From Lantana camara (lineage: Eukaryota > Streptophyta > Magnoliopsida > Lamiales > Verbenaceae): a stretch of 64,000 nucleotides of DNA. The notes beneath the pieces are model-generated. The model was not told the origin of the DNA, made no database searches, and was given only the letters and a program-made list of their open reading frames with translations. The first letter of the stretch is position 1, and every line of letters begins with the position of its first letter. The stretch spans positions 10,536,001 through 10,600,000 of the forward strand of contig CM074863.1 in the NCBI GenBank assembly GCA_037501455.1, given 5' to 3'. This document shows positions 22,691 to 33,751 of this stretch, piece after piece. The translations under genes were made by a program, and so were the position numbers.

Positions 22691-24734
22691 TTATCATATA
22701 TTAATCCACTCCATGAATAACACTTTTCATGACAAACATGAAGGAGAGTAGTTCAAGTAGTGCAAAACCCCAATTCAAATGATGAAAATAAAGGCTATTT
22801 TATCTCTCTACAACAAAAACCAGTAGCTAGTCACTACAGACCTATCTTCAAGCTGTCGGAGAGTAATCGTACGTCCCATCATCATTTTGATCATCATCTA
22901 CATCCCCCTCAAGCGGTACAGTAATATACCTTAAAGTATAGAAACGGGGGAATTAATAATTAGTGATACACTTGGTAGTAATATATTTTATTGAATTTTT
23001 AATGGGTGCTATAGCAAGTGAAGACCATAGACACTTATATAAGCTCAAGAAAGCTCAAAATTCAGCCGAGCGTGAGGTAGCTTAGGGTTTGAACGTGAAA
23101 GGGTATGCTCATTGTGTCTCAATTATGTGGACGAGCCGACGCCATCTCGCATATTGTGTCGTGATTCATCCACATGAAAGCTCCACTTGACATGGATACA
23201 AGGTTTTTTTTTGTTAATTTGGAGATTGAAGTATTGCATTTTTCAGTACTAAAATTCAAATGGGGTCTTTGCTTTCATAATTTGTGTTTCATCTCATATT
23301 TCACTCATATACATAGAGATACATAAACTGCTCTCAAAAGATGAAGACTTTTTGGAAACTGTGTAAAGAAATAACCGTTGAAGAGTACAACGGTCATCTT
23401 CAAACATCTTTAAATAGGTTCATAGATACTTTTTGAAAAAGAGCTCTCTTTTGACAAATTCACATAGAGCTTTCCTTTGAATTCTCATAGTGAATTTTAT
23501 AGCCCTTTGTTGCTGGCCTGGTGGAACCATAGTCGTTGTTACATAGGTTCGAGCCTTGATTTTAGCTTGCTGGCCTGATAGAACCATAGTCTTTGTTGCA
23601 TAGGTTCTCTTCTTGTTTTCAGCTCTCTGTATCTTGTACCTTGGTTCAAGTTTTGAAGTCATAGTCCTTGTTACATAGGCTTCACTTGATCTTGCTCTTA
23701 ATGCAACTCTTTTAAAAATCCTAAGCTTAACAAACTTAGGTAGAGGACTAACTTGCCCAATTTGTGTTTTCACAATTGTGGTGAGCCAACCTCTATAAAT
23801 ATTGTGTTATTTACGTTGTGCAAACTCTGTTCCAGCTGGTATAAGGATTTGATCTTTCAAAGTTTTACTTCTGATACTTGTATCAGTTGTTCATGTGGAA
23901 CCTGTAGTTTAACAAAACACACACAAGTTTGAATATAGATGGATGAGAAAATAGGGTGATGGGGCCCTACCCACCTAGGACACGTGGCCAGCCTTATGAG
24001 AGTTAGACTGAGGAGAACTAGCTTACTACGAGCTGTGTGGGGGAGCTCGCGGTGTGAGCTCGCTCCTTGGAATCTTACGAATTGCGAGTTGGGGAACGAC
24101 GAGCTGCATTCGGCTAACGCCAAAGCCCAAGTCAATAGCACAACACGAATAGAAGAGTTCGCTAAGAACAGGCGAGCAGAAGAGAACAAACGAATAGACG
24201 AATCAGCTCGCAAGTATAACGAGCTGATAGAAGACCGTGGAGCAGAAAGATATCTAGAGGAGTGCCGGACAAGTAACAACTAAATAAGATACGGAAGAAT
24301 CTGGTAAGATCATAACAAATCGAATAGAAGAGAAGGTAACGTGAATGACAAAAACTCTAAGTCCGATATTCTACATAAACGACCCTTGAGATATGACGAT
24401 CGAAGCTTTTTGGTCTAATCTCTTGGTTGATCTCTCCTAAACTCTAGCTTACTTCGGTAAGATCCTTGAGGAAGGAGGATTAATCATTAAGGGTTTGGGC
24501 TAGAATGCATCATAGGGGAAGACAATTGCCATATATATAAGCTCAAGAAAAGCTTCAAACTTGTACGTGTTTCTATGTGTATAGATGACACGTGCCAGCT
24601 TCTAATTCGTCCACATGGGGGCTCAACTTAATAAATCAAGGATTAGTGTTTGGAAATCGAACTACATTTCATTTGAGAGTACTATAATTCGAGAGGAATT
24701 TGCGCTTTTTTCCGACAAATGGTATATAAAGAAA
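22691..24734. other. Intergenic between the fold-back copies
   Basis: No gene was accepted. Two similar short blocks lie at 23030-23200 and 24530-24630 (both with ATATAAGCTCAAGAAA and a CCACATG...GCTC word), probably diverged copies of one repeat. The GC-richer part 23960-24300 resembles retroelement LTR or leader sequence but has no identifiable ends. Confidence 0.4.
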
Positions 24735-25100
24735 ATTACAAAACCGGGACACTAAGTGACCCCTACTAGCAATTCCGGGACAGTAATTTCTCCGGCGACA
24801 AAAGTGTGCCAGTAAGTCCCAAAATTTGTCAATTTCAGGACAATGCTCGCCGGAGTTCGCTGACAAGGCACCGGAATGGTGATATGGACATCTACAGTGT
24901 ACACGTGGCTGCTGACTCATTTCCACGTGTACACTATAGATGTCCATATCAGCATTCCGGTGCCTTGTCAGCGAACTTCGGCGAGCATTGTCCTGAAATT
25001 GACACATTTTGGGAGTTATTGGACACTTTTGTCGCCGGAGAAATTGGTGTCCTAAAATCGCTAGTAGGGGTCAGTTATTGTCCCGATTTTGCATTTTTCC
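24735..25100 (-). mobile_element. Fold-back element, copy 2, opposite orientation
   Basis: The same family as 22315-22690 but inverted as a whole: here the GAAAATTACAAAACCGG end is on the left and the GCATTTTTCCC end on the right. The central spacer is the reverse complement of that in copy 1. The arms pair over about 170 bp. Confidence 0.85.
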
Positions 25101-25157
25101 CTAAATTGAATAAGGGTAATTTAGTCTATTCATATACAAGGCCACACTTTTATATAG

Positions 25158-25185
25158 ACTAGCAGGATGCACGTGCGTTGCACGT
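25158..25185 (-). mobile_element. Helitron-like 3' terminus
   Basis: On the minus strand a hairpin ACGTGC/GCACGT with a 3-nt loop (25171-25185) is followed eight bases later by CTAG and then T. This is the layout of a plant Helitron 3' end (hairpin, spacer, CTRR, insertion at T). The element would extend to the right; its 5' TC end was not located. Confidence 0.5.
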
Positions 25186-26340
25186 ATTATCCCGTTTATT
25201 TTTATTTTTCAAGCGTGATGGTGCAGTTTTTTAAAATTTTATAGGTGCTATTGAACTTTATTGGTTTTTTATATATATAAATATATCTATTATTTTTACA
25301 ATATTGTAATTGTTGAAACATGTCGTGCGATACTTGCCGTTGGTACTGTTGCTAGCATAATTTTTTATTTTTGAGTAAAGGAAGTATTCCATACATTTAT
25401 TTGAATTTTGGAATTGAATGCTATTACTTATTTTTGTTCTTTCCTAGTGTCAAAGCAGAATCTCTTATTCTTTTTCCTTCTTTATTGTTTTGGATAACTT
25501 AGTTTTTTTTTTCCCCCTATTTCTCCTTATTTTTTTGTTAAATATTTTCTCTTAAGAAATGTTGTTAGACTTTCATTATCTTAGTCCATGTTTTCCTTCT
25601 TATGTAGAATTCTTTTAAAATATCCTCCTCTTAAATAAATCTAAAATTTTTTTTTAAAAAATTAAATATATATATTCGCTAAGATCTTTCGTCAATAAAT
25701 CTAAAAGTTCTTTTAAAAAATTAATATATAAATGTTATTAAGGTGAATTATTAATAAAATAATATAATGTGTAAAATTATGCCTACAACAAAATAATTGA
25801 GAAAATACATATATATTTTTTCCTTTCTATTAGTATACCTCGTTCAAAAATTAGAAACTCTAACATTTTTCGAAATTCAAAAAGGCTATGCTAAGTTGTT
25901 TGTTGTAAATATAAAAACAGAATGTTATCGGAAAATAATAAAATTGTAGAGTAGTGTTTAATATGTCAAACTTGAATGAAGGGATTTTTTTTTTTCAATT
26001 CTAAGTTCTCTAGCACTTTAAATAACGCCAACTTTTGCCTCCTTATTCACTACAATTGAACAACATGTACATGATGCAACTATACTTTCTTTTATCCTGT
26101 TTATTAATAATGTAATTAGAAGTCACGCATCGGCAATTTTCAACCAATGAAAAAGTACATTTAGAGGTATTTTACTTTTGCCAATCTCATCTCATGCTAA
26201 GCTCCACGGGGTAAGAAATAAAAGACCACCTACGACAAAATTTGAAAACTAATATCAAGATTCTCTTCTTATTGAATTCTCCGGCCTCATAGTTAAGTAA
26301 AAAATAACTATCTAACAAATTGTTAAGTGCGAATGACGAT
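25186..26340. other. AT-rich, no gene; possible Helitron body
   Basis: No protein-coding signal was seen. Long T and A tracts are frequent. If the terminus at 25158 is real, some of this is a non-autonomous Helitron. Confidence 0.35.
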
Positions 26341-26739
26341 ATGATGGGTGCCGAATCAATCAAAATTAATTCTCACACTATCAAACACAATAAATTGTGT
26401 ACAGTGGTAAAGTGTTGGTTCCATAGGGAATGGATGTTTTATAATTTTTCGATAGCCAAGCAACTAATAAACAACAAGAACAAAGAGGAGGGAAGTTAAC
26501 GTAAATAGCTAAAGTGCAGAAAATAAAGAACGAACTGAAAATAAATAAAGTAATAAAAGAGCATAAGTTTAAAGTAACGACGGAAACAGGATTTCTAGTC
26601 AAGGATTTTCTCAATTCATGTTTTTTATTCGATCATTGATGAAATAACAAACTTTTAATCCTATGATAGAATGGCTATAACACCAACAAGTTTTGACAAC
26701 CTCATCCTTTCTAACTTATTCAGTGATTATAATACGATC

Positions 26740-27252
26740 TGATACGGTCAGCTTGGTTGATAATGGTTGATAATGAAGGATCAGATGGCTGGGTTGATGA
26801 TGAAGCTAGGAGGTCGGCTGTTGAGGAATTAGGTGATCCGAGTAGGAGTCGCAGTTCAAGGCAAAGGAAGAAGCCTCCTTGGCAGGAAGTCTATGAATCA
26901 CGTTAATAGTCTGTTATTGCAGTTCTTTAGTTTATAAGCACTTAATTACTTTCCATTCCTAGAATAAGTCTTGTGGTTGGTTTAGGAGTCTTGTGAGTCC
27001 GTAGTATTTAAGTCTTGTGGTCGGTTTAGGAGTCTCGTGAGTCCGTAGTATTTATTTTGTGAGTATTGAACAATTTCAATTAGGCAATAATATTTCAAGT
27101 TTTCCAAACCTAATTCTGTGATCTTTTCTCTCCACCAAATACTTCTCCGTTCCGGTCGGTCTCTCCGGAAATCTCTATTTCTCCCCCCAAATTCTAAGAG
27201 TTAGAGACTACTCCGAAGTCTCTCTTGATACGTTCGATCAACCAACGTATCA
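26740..27252 (+). mobile_element. Solo LTR with polyprotein C-terminus inside
   Basis: 513 bp from TGATACGG to ACGTATCA, flanked by CGATC on both sides (26735-26739, 27253-27257). The first 170 bases form an open frame ending in TAA that encodes a tail such as SRSRSSRQRKKPPWQEVYES, typical of Ty3 polyprotein ends (basic cluster then P.W...Y). So the coding region reaches into the LTR, as is known for CRM-type chromoviruses. A 45-bp unit ending GTGAGTCCGTAGTATTTA is tandemly duplicated inside (about 26967-27054). Confidence 0.8.
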
Positions 27253-27584
27253 CGATCTTTAATCAACTCTCTAACCAATAAACAAGCTCGTAGATATGAT
27301 CACGAAATGTAATTTAAAGGGCGGATTAAAGTACGAAATGGACACCAATCCTAACCAACAAACACAGAAGCTCGAGTTGTTTAAGCTAGTTTGCATGCTC
27401 CCCAACACAAGTCATATGAAAATACACTCTAGTTATGGTTAATCAATGGTCACGGCTTACATTGACGGTTAATGATCAGTTTCAGCGTGAGATTATTATG
27501 CAAATTCAATTGACGACAAATTTGGCCAAATCTACCATCAATGAACATGCAATAATCAAGAAAATAAAAATACAACCAAAGATG

Positions 27585-27620
27585 GGGAGAGGGAGGGAGG
27601 GGGAGAGAGAGAGAGAGAGA
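27585..27620. repeat. GA microsatellite
   Basis: GGGAG units pass into (GA)n. Confidence 0.9.
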
Positions 27621-28059
27621 CTTAAATTATTTGTAAAAATCTTCTCTTCTTCCATCTCTTCAAGTTGAAAACGTTCTCCCCAAGTTCCTTGAGAGGGATA
27701 GAAGAAATCTGCTACCCAAAATAGCGTATCCTCTAATTTCTAATGTGTGTGGTTGCTGAAAATTGTAATTGAGTTGGAAAATGAACAATTATGTCAATTT
27801 ACGATGGGAAGAAACACCCATCAAGATTTATACTTTCATAATAGTATAGGTAAATTAAAGTTCAATGTGCATTAAAAGAGAATATGAAGAGTATGAGAAT
27901 TACAACAGTTTTTAAATATAATTGATTAAATTAATTGAAGTTAAATATATTATAATTTATAATTTAATAGTTAAATTCAATTTTATAAGGGTAGATTATA
28001 AGGGTAGTTCGGTCAAATCACAATGGCAAGAATCCACTATCCACATTCCACACTTTTAT

Positions 28060-28142
28060 ATAGTTATTATTATTATTATTATTATTATTATAGATAGATT
28101 ATAGATAGATAGATATATTATAGATTATAGATATAGATAGGT
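28060..28142. repeat. ATT and ATAG microsatellites
   Basis: (TTA)n of about nine units is followed by an irregular (ATAG)n tract. Confidence 0.9.
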
Positions 28143-28533
28143 AGATGATACACGGTTTTCTTTACTTGTATTCCTTAAAGACGGTTGTCGCCATCAATCA
28201 TTTCCCAGTGCAGGTGATTCAGGATGTACAGTTTTTGCCAGAACTCGAAATCCGACTAAAATTATATTTACTATTTAGCCATTGTTTTCTTGAGTTTGGT
28301 ACATCTTTTGCTATAAAATTGTAGATGACTCAAATTAGAGCCATTTCACAGGCTGAAGGGTAATTCATTTTAGTTACATGCCCCGTTGATGAATATTTCT
28401 TGATTATTGCATTGCTGCCGAAAACGTTTGCCCAACGTAACACCTTTAACTTTCCATGGTGTTCTCATTTACTTGATAAATTACCTACTAAACGGATTCA
28501 TTTATATTCCTTTATTATATTTTTGATTTTGAA

Positions 28534-28960
28534 TAGAGAAACAGTCGTTGGCACGTACAGAATTTAGTTGGGCAGCAGCAAACCATGAAGAATGGTTCTC
28601 AAAATGAACTTCCTAACAAAACAATGCCTTTGCCAGCAACCACGTCAGTTCCCATTTCGGAGGATGCCACATTCTCTCAGAATCACAGTCGATCGAATGT
28701 CCTAATGCTGCTGATGCTCCGAACCACCACGATGAGCTGGCAATTGAAGTGGGAACAACCAGCATTTCAAGTGTGTATTCCCAAGGGTGAGTTTTTTACA
28801 AATAATAAAAAAAAATCACTTTATTTGTAAATTCTTGGCTGATGAGATGTTCTATTTTCAACATTGAATTCATTGACACAAGCGCTTCACAGTGCAGGTT
28901 TGGATCTCTCTCAAGCCAGCATTTTGGTTCAGATTAATCTTGGAAAACGAGCTGAGGTGT
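28534..28960 (+). pseudogene. BIM-type bHLH factor C-terminal relic
   Basis: Two blocks match the end of BIM (BES1-interacting Myc-like) factors. The first (to about 28789) carries in one frame a stretch ending LAIEVGTTSISSVYSQG, followed by a GTGAG donor. The second (28868-28945) encodes LTQALHSAGLDLSQASILVQ and then INLGKRAE, followed by a GTGTAT donor. An upstream frame change occurs near 28680, and the 3' splice site before the second block seems lost (TTTCAACATTG with no AG). The bHLH domain itself is not in the window. It reads as a truncated, non-functional copy. Confidence 0.6.
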
Positions 28961-30281
28961 ATGGCCTTCGTCAAGTAGCACAATTTTATTTAGTACCATT
29001 ATTTGTTTCATTTGATTGTGTAATAATTATCCCTTAACTATTTAACTACACTAATTTTTTATGTTATGTTTGGCAAAATTGATGGAGATTTTGTTTGAAG
29101 CGGTACAAATGTGGAGCAGGGATTGGAGATTTCAACCTATGAAACCCACAAATTTGATGTTTAATTAGCAGACAGTCCAAAATCTGGCGAAATAGGAAAA
29201 TCAATTGAAATGAAACTAAGGTATCTTTCAATCCGAGTAATCAACTGCAGGGGATAGAACTTGGGAGTACATTCCTCTAATGAATCCAACACGCATGTGG
29301 CCTGAAGGACAATAACATATTAACTGAACAAAGTTACATCATGCAGAAGAAATGATCAAAGGAGCAATTATTGAGCTCTGCAAAGGATTAGGACACCACA
29401 AAACTTGTAGGTATGATCAGTTCTTGCTAAAATAGTTTCAGATTCACAGTTTTTGTTCTGACCTTAGGGAAACAATCATAAATATGTTTGTTGATTTGAT
29501 CACGGGAACTTGAACATGTTAGCTTTTGCAAAGATCTTGAAGAAATTTGATAGAATTCCCTTACACAATTCCCACATATGTTGAGATTCTGGAACACCCA
29601 ACGTAGGGTTGGGAACGATGGATCTTGAGCTAGTTTGGGGTGATACCTGGCCAAAGGAACCACGGTTGTCGCGAACCCTCGTCCCAGGTACGTATGGGTG
29701 GATCATGGGCTGGCCCCCCACCATCAATAAGGGAGGAATAAGGTTGGTTTGTCAGTATGATTTGGTTTTGTTACATGTATGTACCGTGAGTCATAAGTAT
29801 GGAGAGTGCTCGAACTCACTGAGCTTTTTACGTAAGTAAATTTGGTTGTGTTCCCATATAGTTTTCATGAAAATCTTTAATTATGTTCGTTTTGAAAATG
29901 TTAGGGCTGGACACAACTACAGTTTATGATTATGAGCATGCCTTGCATCTTTCCTTTACTTATATGTAGCCCCTCACCAGTGGACTCGGACTGACTCTCT
30001 TCAACCCTTTGTATCGTCTGCAGGTTCAGAGTTGTGTTAGGCGGTGTGTCATAGGTTTTGGCTCGTAGAAGTGTTTGAGTCTAGCATCTACTTCCTTTAT
30101 ACATACTGTTAACCGTACTATTTATGTTAAGTCATGATGTTTGGATTTGGGTGACTTGTTATGATGTTGAACTTAACTTATGAATTGAAGGAAGGATGTT
30201 CTAATTGATGTTGCTTAGGCTGTTGGTATTGTTGGGACTTATGAATTGGACCGCGACAGTCACCTTTTGCTCGTGATGTTG
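28961..30281. other. Intergenic, probable Del/Tekay-like retroelement debris
   Basis: No gene was accepted. The stretch 29880-30281 and its continuation after 30780 have the composition and phrases (GGACCGCGACAGTCACC) of decayed chromovirus LTR/3' region, split by the solo LTR at 30282. The minus-strand frame 29427-29727 is uninformative. Confidence 0.35.
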
Positions 30282-30779
30282 TGATATGAATACGAAGGCG
30301 GCGGATGAGGTGGTTGATCAAGGTAATGAGCTTCAGAATGCTGCTATGCGTGGTACAGAAAACAATGTAGATGGGGGAATTGTGCGTTATGTTCGAAGAA
30401 GCAAGAGGATGCCAAAAGTGCCACATTGGCAGAAGGATTACGACAAGCATTAGAATGGAGTTGGAGTTATGATTTAATTATTTAGTTAGAGTTATTATTT
30501 AATTATTTATCTATTTCCTTGTGAGTTTTTGGTAACTTTGGATTGTGTTTTATTTGCCGCAAGAGTCCGTAGTCTTTTAGGGGCCTGTCTTTATATTGGG
30601 TGTTTCGTTTTGTTTGGAGGATAAGCAATAACAATTATCAAATTTCCAACCTACTTCTCTGAATTCTCTCCCGTCTATTATTTCTCCGGCCGGTCGGTCT
30701 TTACCGAATTGTGTGTTATCGTTCGTTACTTGAGTTCGAGACCGCTCTGACGTCTCTGGTTGATATCTCGTCATATCAT
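30282..30779 (+). mobile_element. Second solo LTR with embedded coding tail
   Basis: 498 bp from TGATATGAA to CATATCA, flanked by TGTTG (30277-30281 and 30780-30784). As in the 26740 copy, the first 170 bases are an open frame to TAG (about 30451) ending RRSKRMPKVPHWQKDYDKH. The downstream half has the same CCGGTCGGTCT phrase. Related family, but the sequences have diverged strongly. Confidence 0.8.
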
Positions 30780-30784
30780 GTTGA

Positions 30785-31105
30785 ATATGAAATGCATGTT
30801 GTGTGATGGTGTCTTGTCGGAAATTTATGTTGATAGCATGCTTATATCAATATGTTTGTGAAAATTTTGTTACGCATCCACATGTTTTGTTGATTTATTT
30901 TCCGTGCACTTAGAGTCATGTTGTTTAAGTATCTCCTAGCTAGGTTCGGTTTGTTTGATGTGGAGACACAATGCTATTGGAGTGGTGACCCCACGCCACG
31001 AGTGGTACATATGAAATACCTTAAACTATACACAGACAAAAGGAGCTCTAACAATCATTCGAAAACCATAATCCTAAATTCATTCATACACAAATAATTA
31101 TAAAT
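30785..31105. other. Intergenic and 3' flank of the DUF295 gene
   Basis: Retroelement debris followed by the downstream region of the minus-strand gene. No separate feature was seen. Confidence 0.4.
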
Positions 31106-32152
31106 TTAATGAACAGAGTTCTTAATCCAAACACCGTAATCTACATGTCTGAGCCCACCAACTCCTTTGCTGGCAAAATCGCCTACAACCGAGTGATACA
31201 TTCCAGTGCTCAGAGAATACATGACGCCACTCTTGCCGTGAAACTTGTTGAAGTATATCTTGTTGGCCATTCCACTGATACCACATGTCTCAGCAAACGA
31301 ACCGTACTGGCTAACATATAAACATTTGTTCCCCAAACTGTCGAGCTTCCTCCAACTCATTTCGGTTAAATCCAACTTCTTAACACTAACTTGTTTATCA
31401 TCAGTTGTGACAAATACACCCCATATTTCTCCATCTACTTCTGCCAAGTAACTCTCATGAGACTCCCTCCTCTTCTTCTTCGTCAAAACTATTCCAGCTT
31501 CCTCCTCTTCTTCATCTGTCAACTCTTCCTCCTCTTCTTCCTCAATTATTTTAGCTCGAAATTGTGTCCATCGGTTTTCATCTTTTCTTGGATCAAATGT
31601 ACCGATTTCTCTTGCTTCATAGTCCACCAAATAGTACATTCCCCCGTGGAAAAGTGGGGGACAGTTTGATATCGGAAAACTGTGTTCCTGACTACACGTC
31701 TCCGATTTCCAATCTTCATCTCCAACTTTAATAAGTCCAAAATTCATATCCCCGTAACCACTATCGAAATAGAGTCCGCAAACATAACAATCTGAGGAAG
31801 TTGGTGAAGAGGTGAAACACGCCCACATGAAAGCATCATTAGCCGGGGGGAGTTCAATTTTGTCTTTGGTGAACGGATTGAAGAAAAATAAAGTGTGTTC
31901 GCGAGCCATTAGGAGCCATCCGGACCTGGAGAAGTAGATTTGAGCATCCATCAACTCAGGGAAATCCAATGTGTAAAACTCATTGTACAGCGAATGGTAA
32001 AATTTCCAGGATGTGGTGCTCCTTAGGGAGTACATGAAGCACGGCCATTCGGAATCAGGCGAATTCACGGGCGGCAGCAACGGTGGCTTAACGGGCAAAA
32101 TCGAATTCCATGACTTGGAAACCTCCGGAGGAACATCAGACGAATCCACCAT
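31106..32152 (-). CDS. DUF295 / KIB1-4 beta-propeller protein, no F-box
   Basis: A single-exon, complete 348-residue frame from ATG 32152 to stop 31106. The body has the DUF295 layout: SRSGWLLMAREHTLFFFNPF near residues 75-95, then KIELPP, CFTSSPTSSDCYV, FHGGMYYLVD and a C-terminal GMANKIYFNKF block. Members are mostly plant proteins of unknown role; those with an N-terminal F-box can act as SCF adaptors, and here the N-terminus (55 residues) shows none. An acidic run of Glu (about 205-222) is followed by KKKRR. It is divergently arranged with the gene at 32804 across 651 bp. The codons are clean with no lesions, so it is probably functional. The function is not known. Confidence 0.85.
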   Translation of the reverse strand: MVDSSDVPPEVSKSWNSILPVKPPLLPPVNSPDSEWPCFMYSLRSTTSWKFYHSLYNEFYTLDFPELMDAQIYFSRSGWLLMAREHTLFFFNPFTKDKIELPPANDAFMWACFTSSPTSSDCYVCGLYFDSGYGDMNFGLIKVGDEDWKSETCSQEHSFPISNCPPLFHGGMYYLVDYEAREIGTFDPRKDENRWTQFRAKIIEEEEEEELTDEEEEEAGIVLTKKKRRESHESYLAEVDGEIWGVFVTTDDKQVSVKKLDLTEMSWRKLDSLGNKCLYVSQYGSFAETCGISGMANKIYFNKFHGKSGVMYSLSTGMYHSVVGDFASKGVGGLRHVDYGVWIKNSVH

Positions 32153-32803
32153 CTTTGTCGGTTTTTTCCTTTTGTATTATCTAAAAAGAAGAAGAAAAAA
32201 GAAATAACAGATCCAAATCAACTTCTTTCCCGTGATGTTTTAATTGAAATTCATATGTAGTCTACAAATAATTACAAAGAAATTAGAAAATATACGAATG
32301 AGATTCATTCTCAGATCGACTGATTTTCATACATAATACTAAAGAAAAAAGAGATATACCCCTCTGATTGAATAATTGTGATACATAATACTAAAGGAAA
32401 AAGAGATACCTGACTGAATAATTGTGATGCGGGGAAGAGCAATATAATATCTAACAAAACACGAGAATATTTAATTAGGTCTGTGTATAACAACTATATA
32501 TATATACCAGTGAGTAGTTTTCGTATTCCTAATCGAATAAAAATTCTTTTTTCTTTAAATATAGAAATACTTTCCTAGTAGAATTAGAGTTTGTGTTAAT
32601 CATGATCCATGCTTATGATAATTCTTTCGTCTATTTTTAATAGGAATAGGCTTTGTCCTGATGATTATCCATATAGGACTGGAAATCTAATCCGATTAAA
32701 AATCGACATTCATCCCATTAAATATCATAACCGGCGCAATAATCAATATCAATTAAGATCAATTTCTGTGTGAGAACTAATTTGAAGCCTTCAATCTTGT
32801 TCG
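32153..32803. promoter_or_regulatory. Shared region between the divergent DUF295 genes
   Basis: A 651-bp AT-rich divergent intergene that must hold both promoters. It contains a tandem pair (about 32330-32430) built from ATACATAATACTAAAG, AAAAAGAGATA and GAATAATTGTGAT. The 110 bases next to the minus gene recur at 46861-46980 beside a broken copy of its start. Confidence 0.55.
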
Positions 32804-33751
32804 ATGGAGAGCAACGACAATTTGTTTTCTTGCCTTCCTGTAGATCCCGATGAGCCTCAGCCATGGCTATTGATATCTCATCCGAAGAATCTACATATCC
32901 ATACTTTTTACAGCACATCAAAGCAACGGTATTTCGAGAGAGATATTCCAGAGTTCCACATGAATCAAGTGTGTCAGACTTCCTATGGTTGGTTATTCAT
33001 AGCCAAACCGCCAGTCGATTGTTATCTTTTGAACCCTTTATCACCCCAACACAGAATTCAACTCCCGCCTTTAGAAATCGAGCCCGATTGGACTTGCCAA
33101 TGCGTTTTGTCTAAGCCACCCACGGCAAATGCAGATTGTCGTGTTCTTATCCTTGGCTTCAATTCTATCTTTTATTGCCGGCTTGGGGATGAAATCTTCA
33201 TGCAAAAACCAAGGAATTATCTTGGTTTTCAAGCAATGAGTTTAAATGGAAAAATATATTCGTACAGGGACACAGGTGGTTTTTATACTTTTGTTGAGGT
33301 TGATTTCGTTGGGCAAGAGCTTGTCCTCAGGGAATTGAGAAACGAAAGGGGAAGACCTTGCCAAATTCCGGTAACACCGTCCCCTCCGCATTGGGATTTC
33401 TTTAATAATTACCTAGTTGAGTATTCAAGTAACGAACTTTTGTTAGTACGCATGATTTGTTATCCACATTCCGGAAGAGAAGCTGCATTTTTTCGAATTT
33501 TCAAAGTAAATGTTATCGAAAACGAGTGGGAAGAGTTGATGAGTATCGGGGACCGTGCCATCTTCGTTGCTCGTTCTGGGTGCATGTCTGTGTTGTGCCC
33601 CGAGAAATCAGGGTTGATGAGAAACTCAATCTATTATGAGTGGTTCGACAGCAATGTTCATGTGTATGATATGGAGGATCGGAGCAAAACGATTTTCAGG
33701 GCATGCAATTTCCGTGCCCCATACTGCAATAAGTCTTGGATTATGATATAA
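32804..33751 (+). CDS. DUF295 / KIB1-4 beta-propeller protein
   Basis: A single-exon, complete 315-residue frame. Recognisable parts are QPWLLISHPKNLHIHTFYST at residues 19-38, TSYGWLFIAKPPVDCYLLNP around 59-78, RIQLPPLE, a central CRVLILGF strand, MSLNGKIYSY, and a C-terminal RNSIYYEWFD then VYDMEDRS block, the usual DUF295 order. No F-box is present and it is slightly shorter than the neighbour. It is only distantly similar to the divergent partner at 31106, so the pair is old or assembled from different subfamilies. No lesion was seen; it is probably expressed from the shared intergene. Confidence 0.85.
   Translation: MESNDNLFSCLPVDPDEPQPWLLISHPKNLHIHTFYSTSKQRYFERDIPEFHMNQVCQTSYGWLFIAKPPVDCYLLNPLSPQHRIQLPPLEIEPDWTCQCVLSKPPTANADCRVLILGFNSIFYCRLGDEIFMQKPRNYLGFQAMSLNGKIYSYRDTGGFYTFVEVDFVGQELVLRELRNERGRPCQIPVTPSPPHWDFFNNYLVEYSSNELLLVRMICYPHSGREAAFFRIFKVNVIENEWEELMSIGDRAIFVARSGCMSVLCPEKSGLMRNSIYYEWFDSNVHVYDMEDRSKTIFRACNFRAPYCNKSWIMI

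Larger units (their letters stand above)
26343..27760 (-). mobile_element. Decayed Athila-like LTR interrupted by a solo LTR
   Basis: The start around 26347 (GGGTGCCGAATCAATC, then a hallmark phrase near 26420 equivalent to the intact LTR's CGATCCACAGAG region) and the tail 27258-27760 resemble the opening parts of an Athila LTR. The similarity is weak and the ends are not defined. The 513-bp solo LTR at 26740-27252 splits it. Confidence 0.5.

Noticed and set aside
23984..24283. 99-codon plus-strand frame, Glu/Arg-rich
   Set aside because: No recognisable domain, opposite frame of similar length present, and the surrounding sequence looks like decayed retroelement leader.
29427..29727. Overlapping minus-strand frames
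   Set aside because: No family similarity, no consistent splice sites, and located in retroelement debris.
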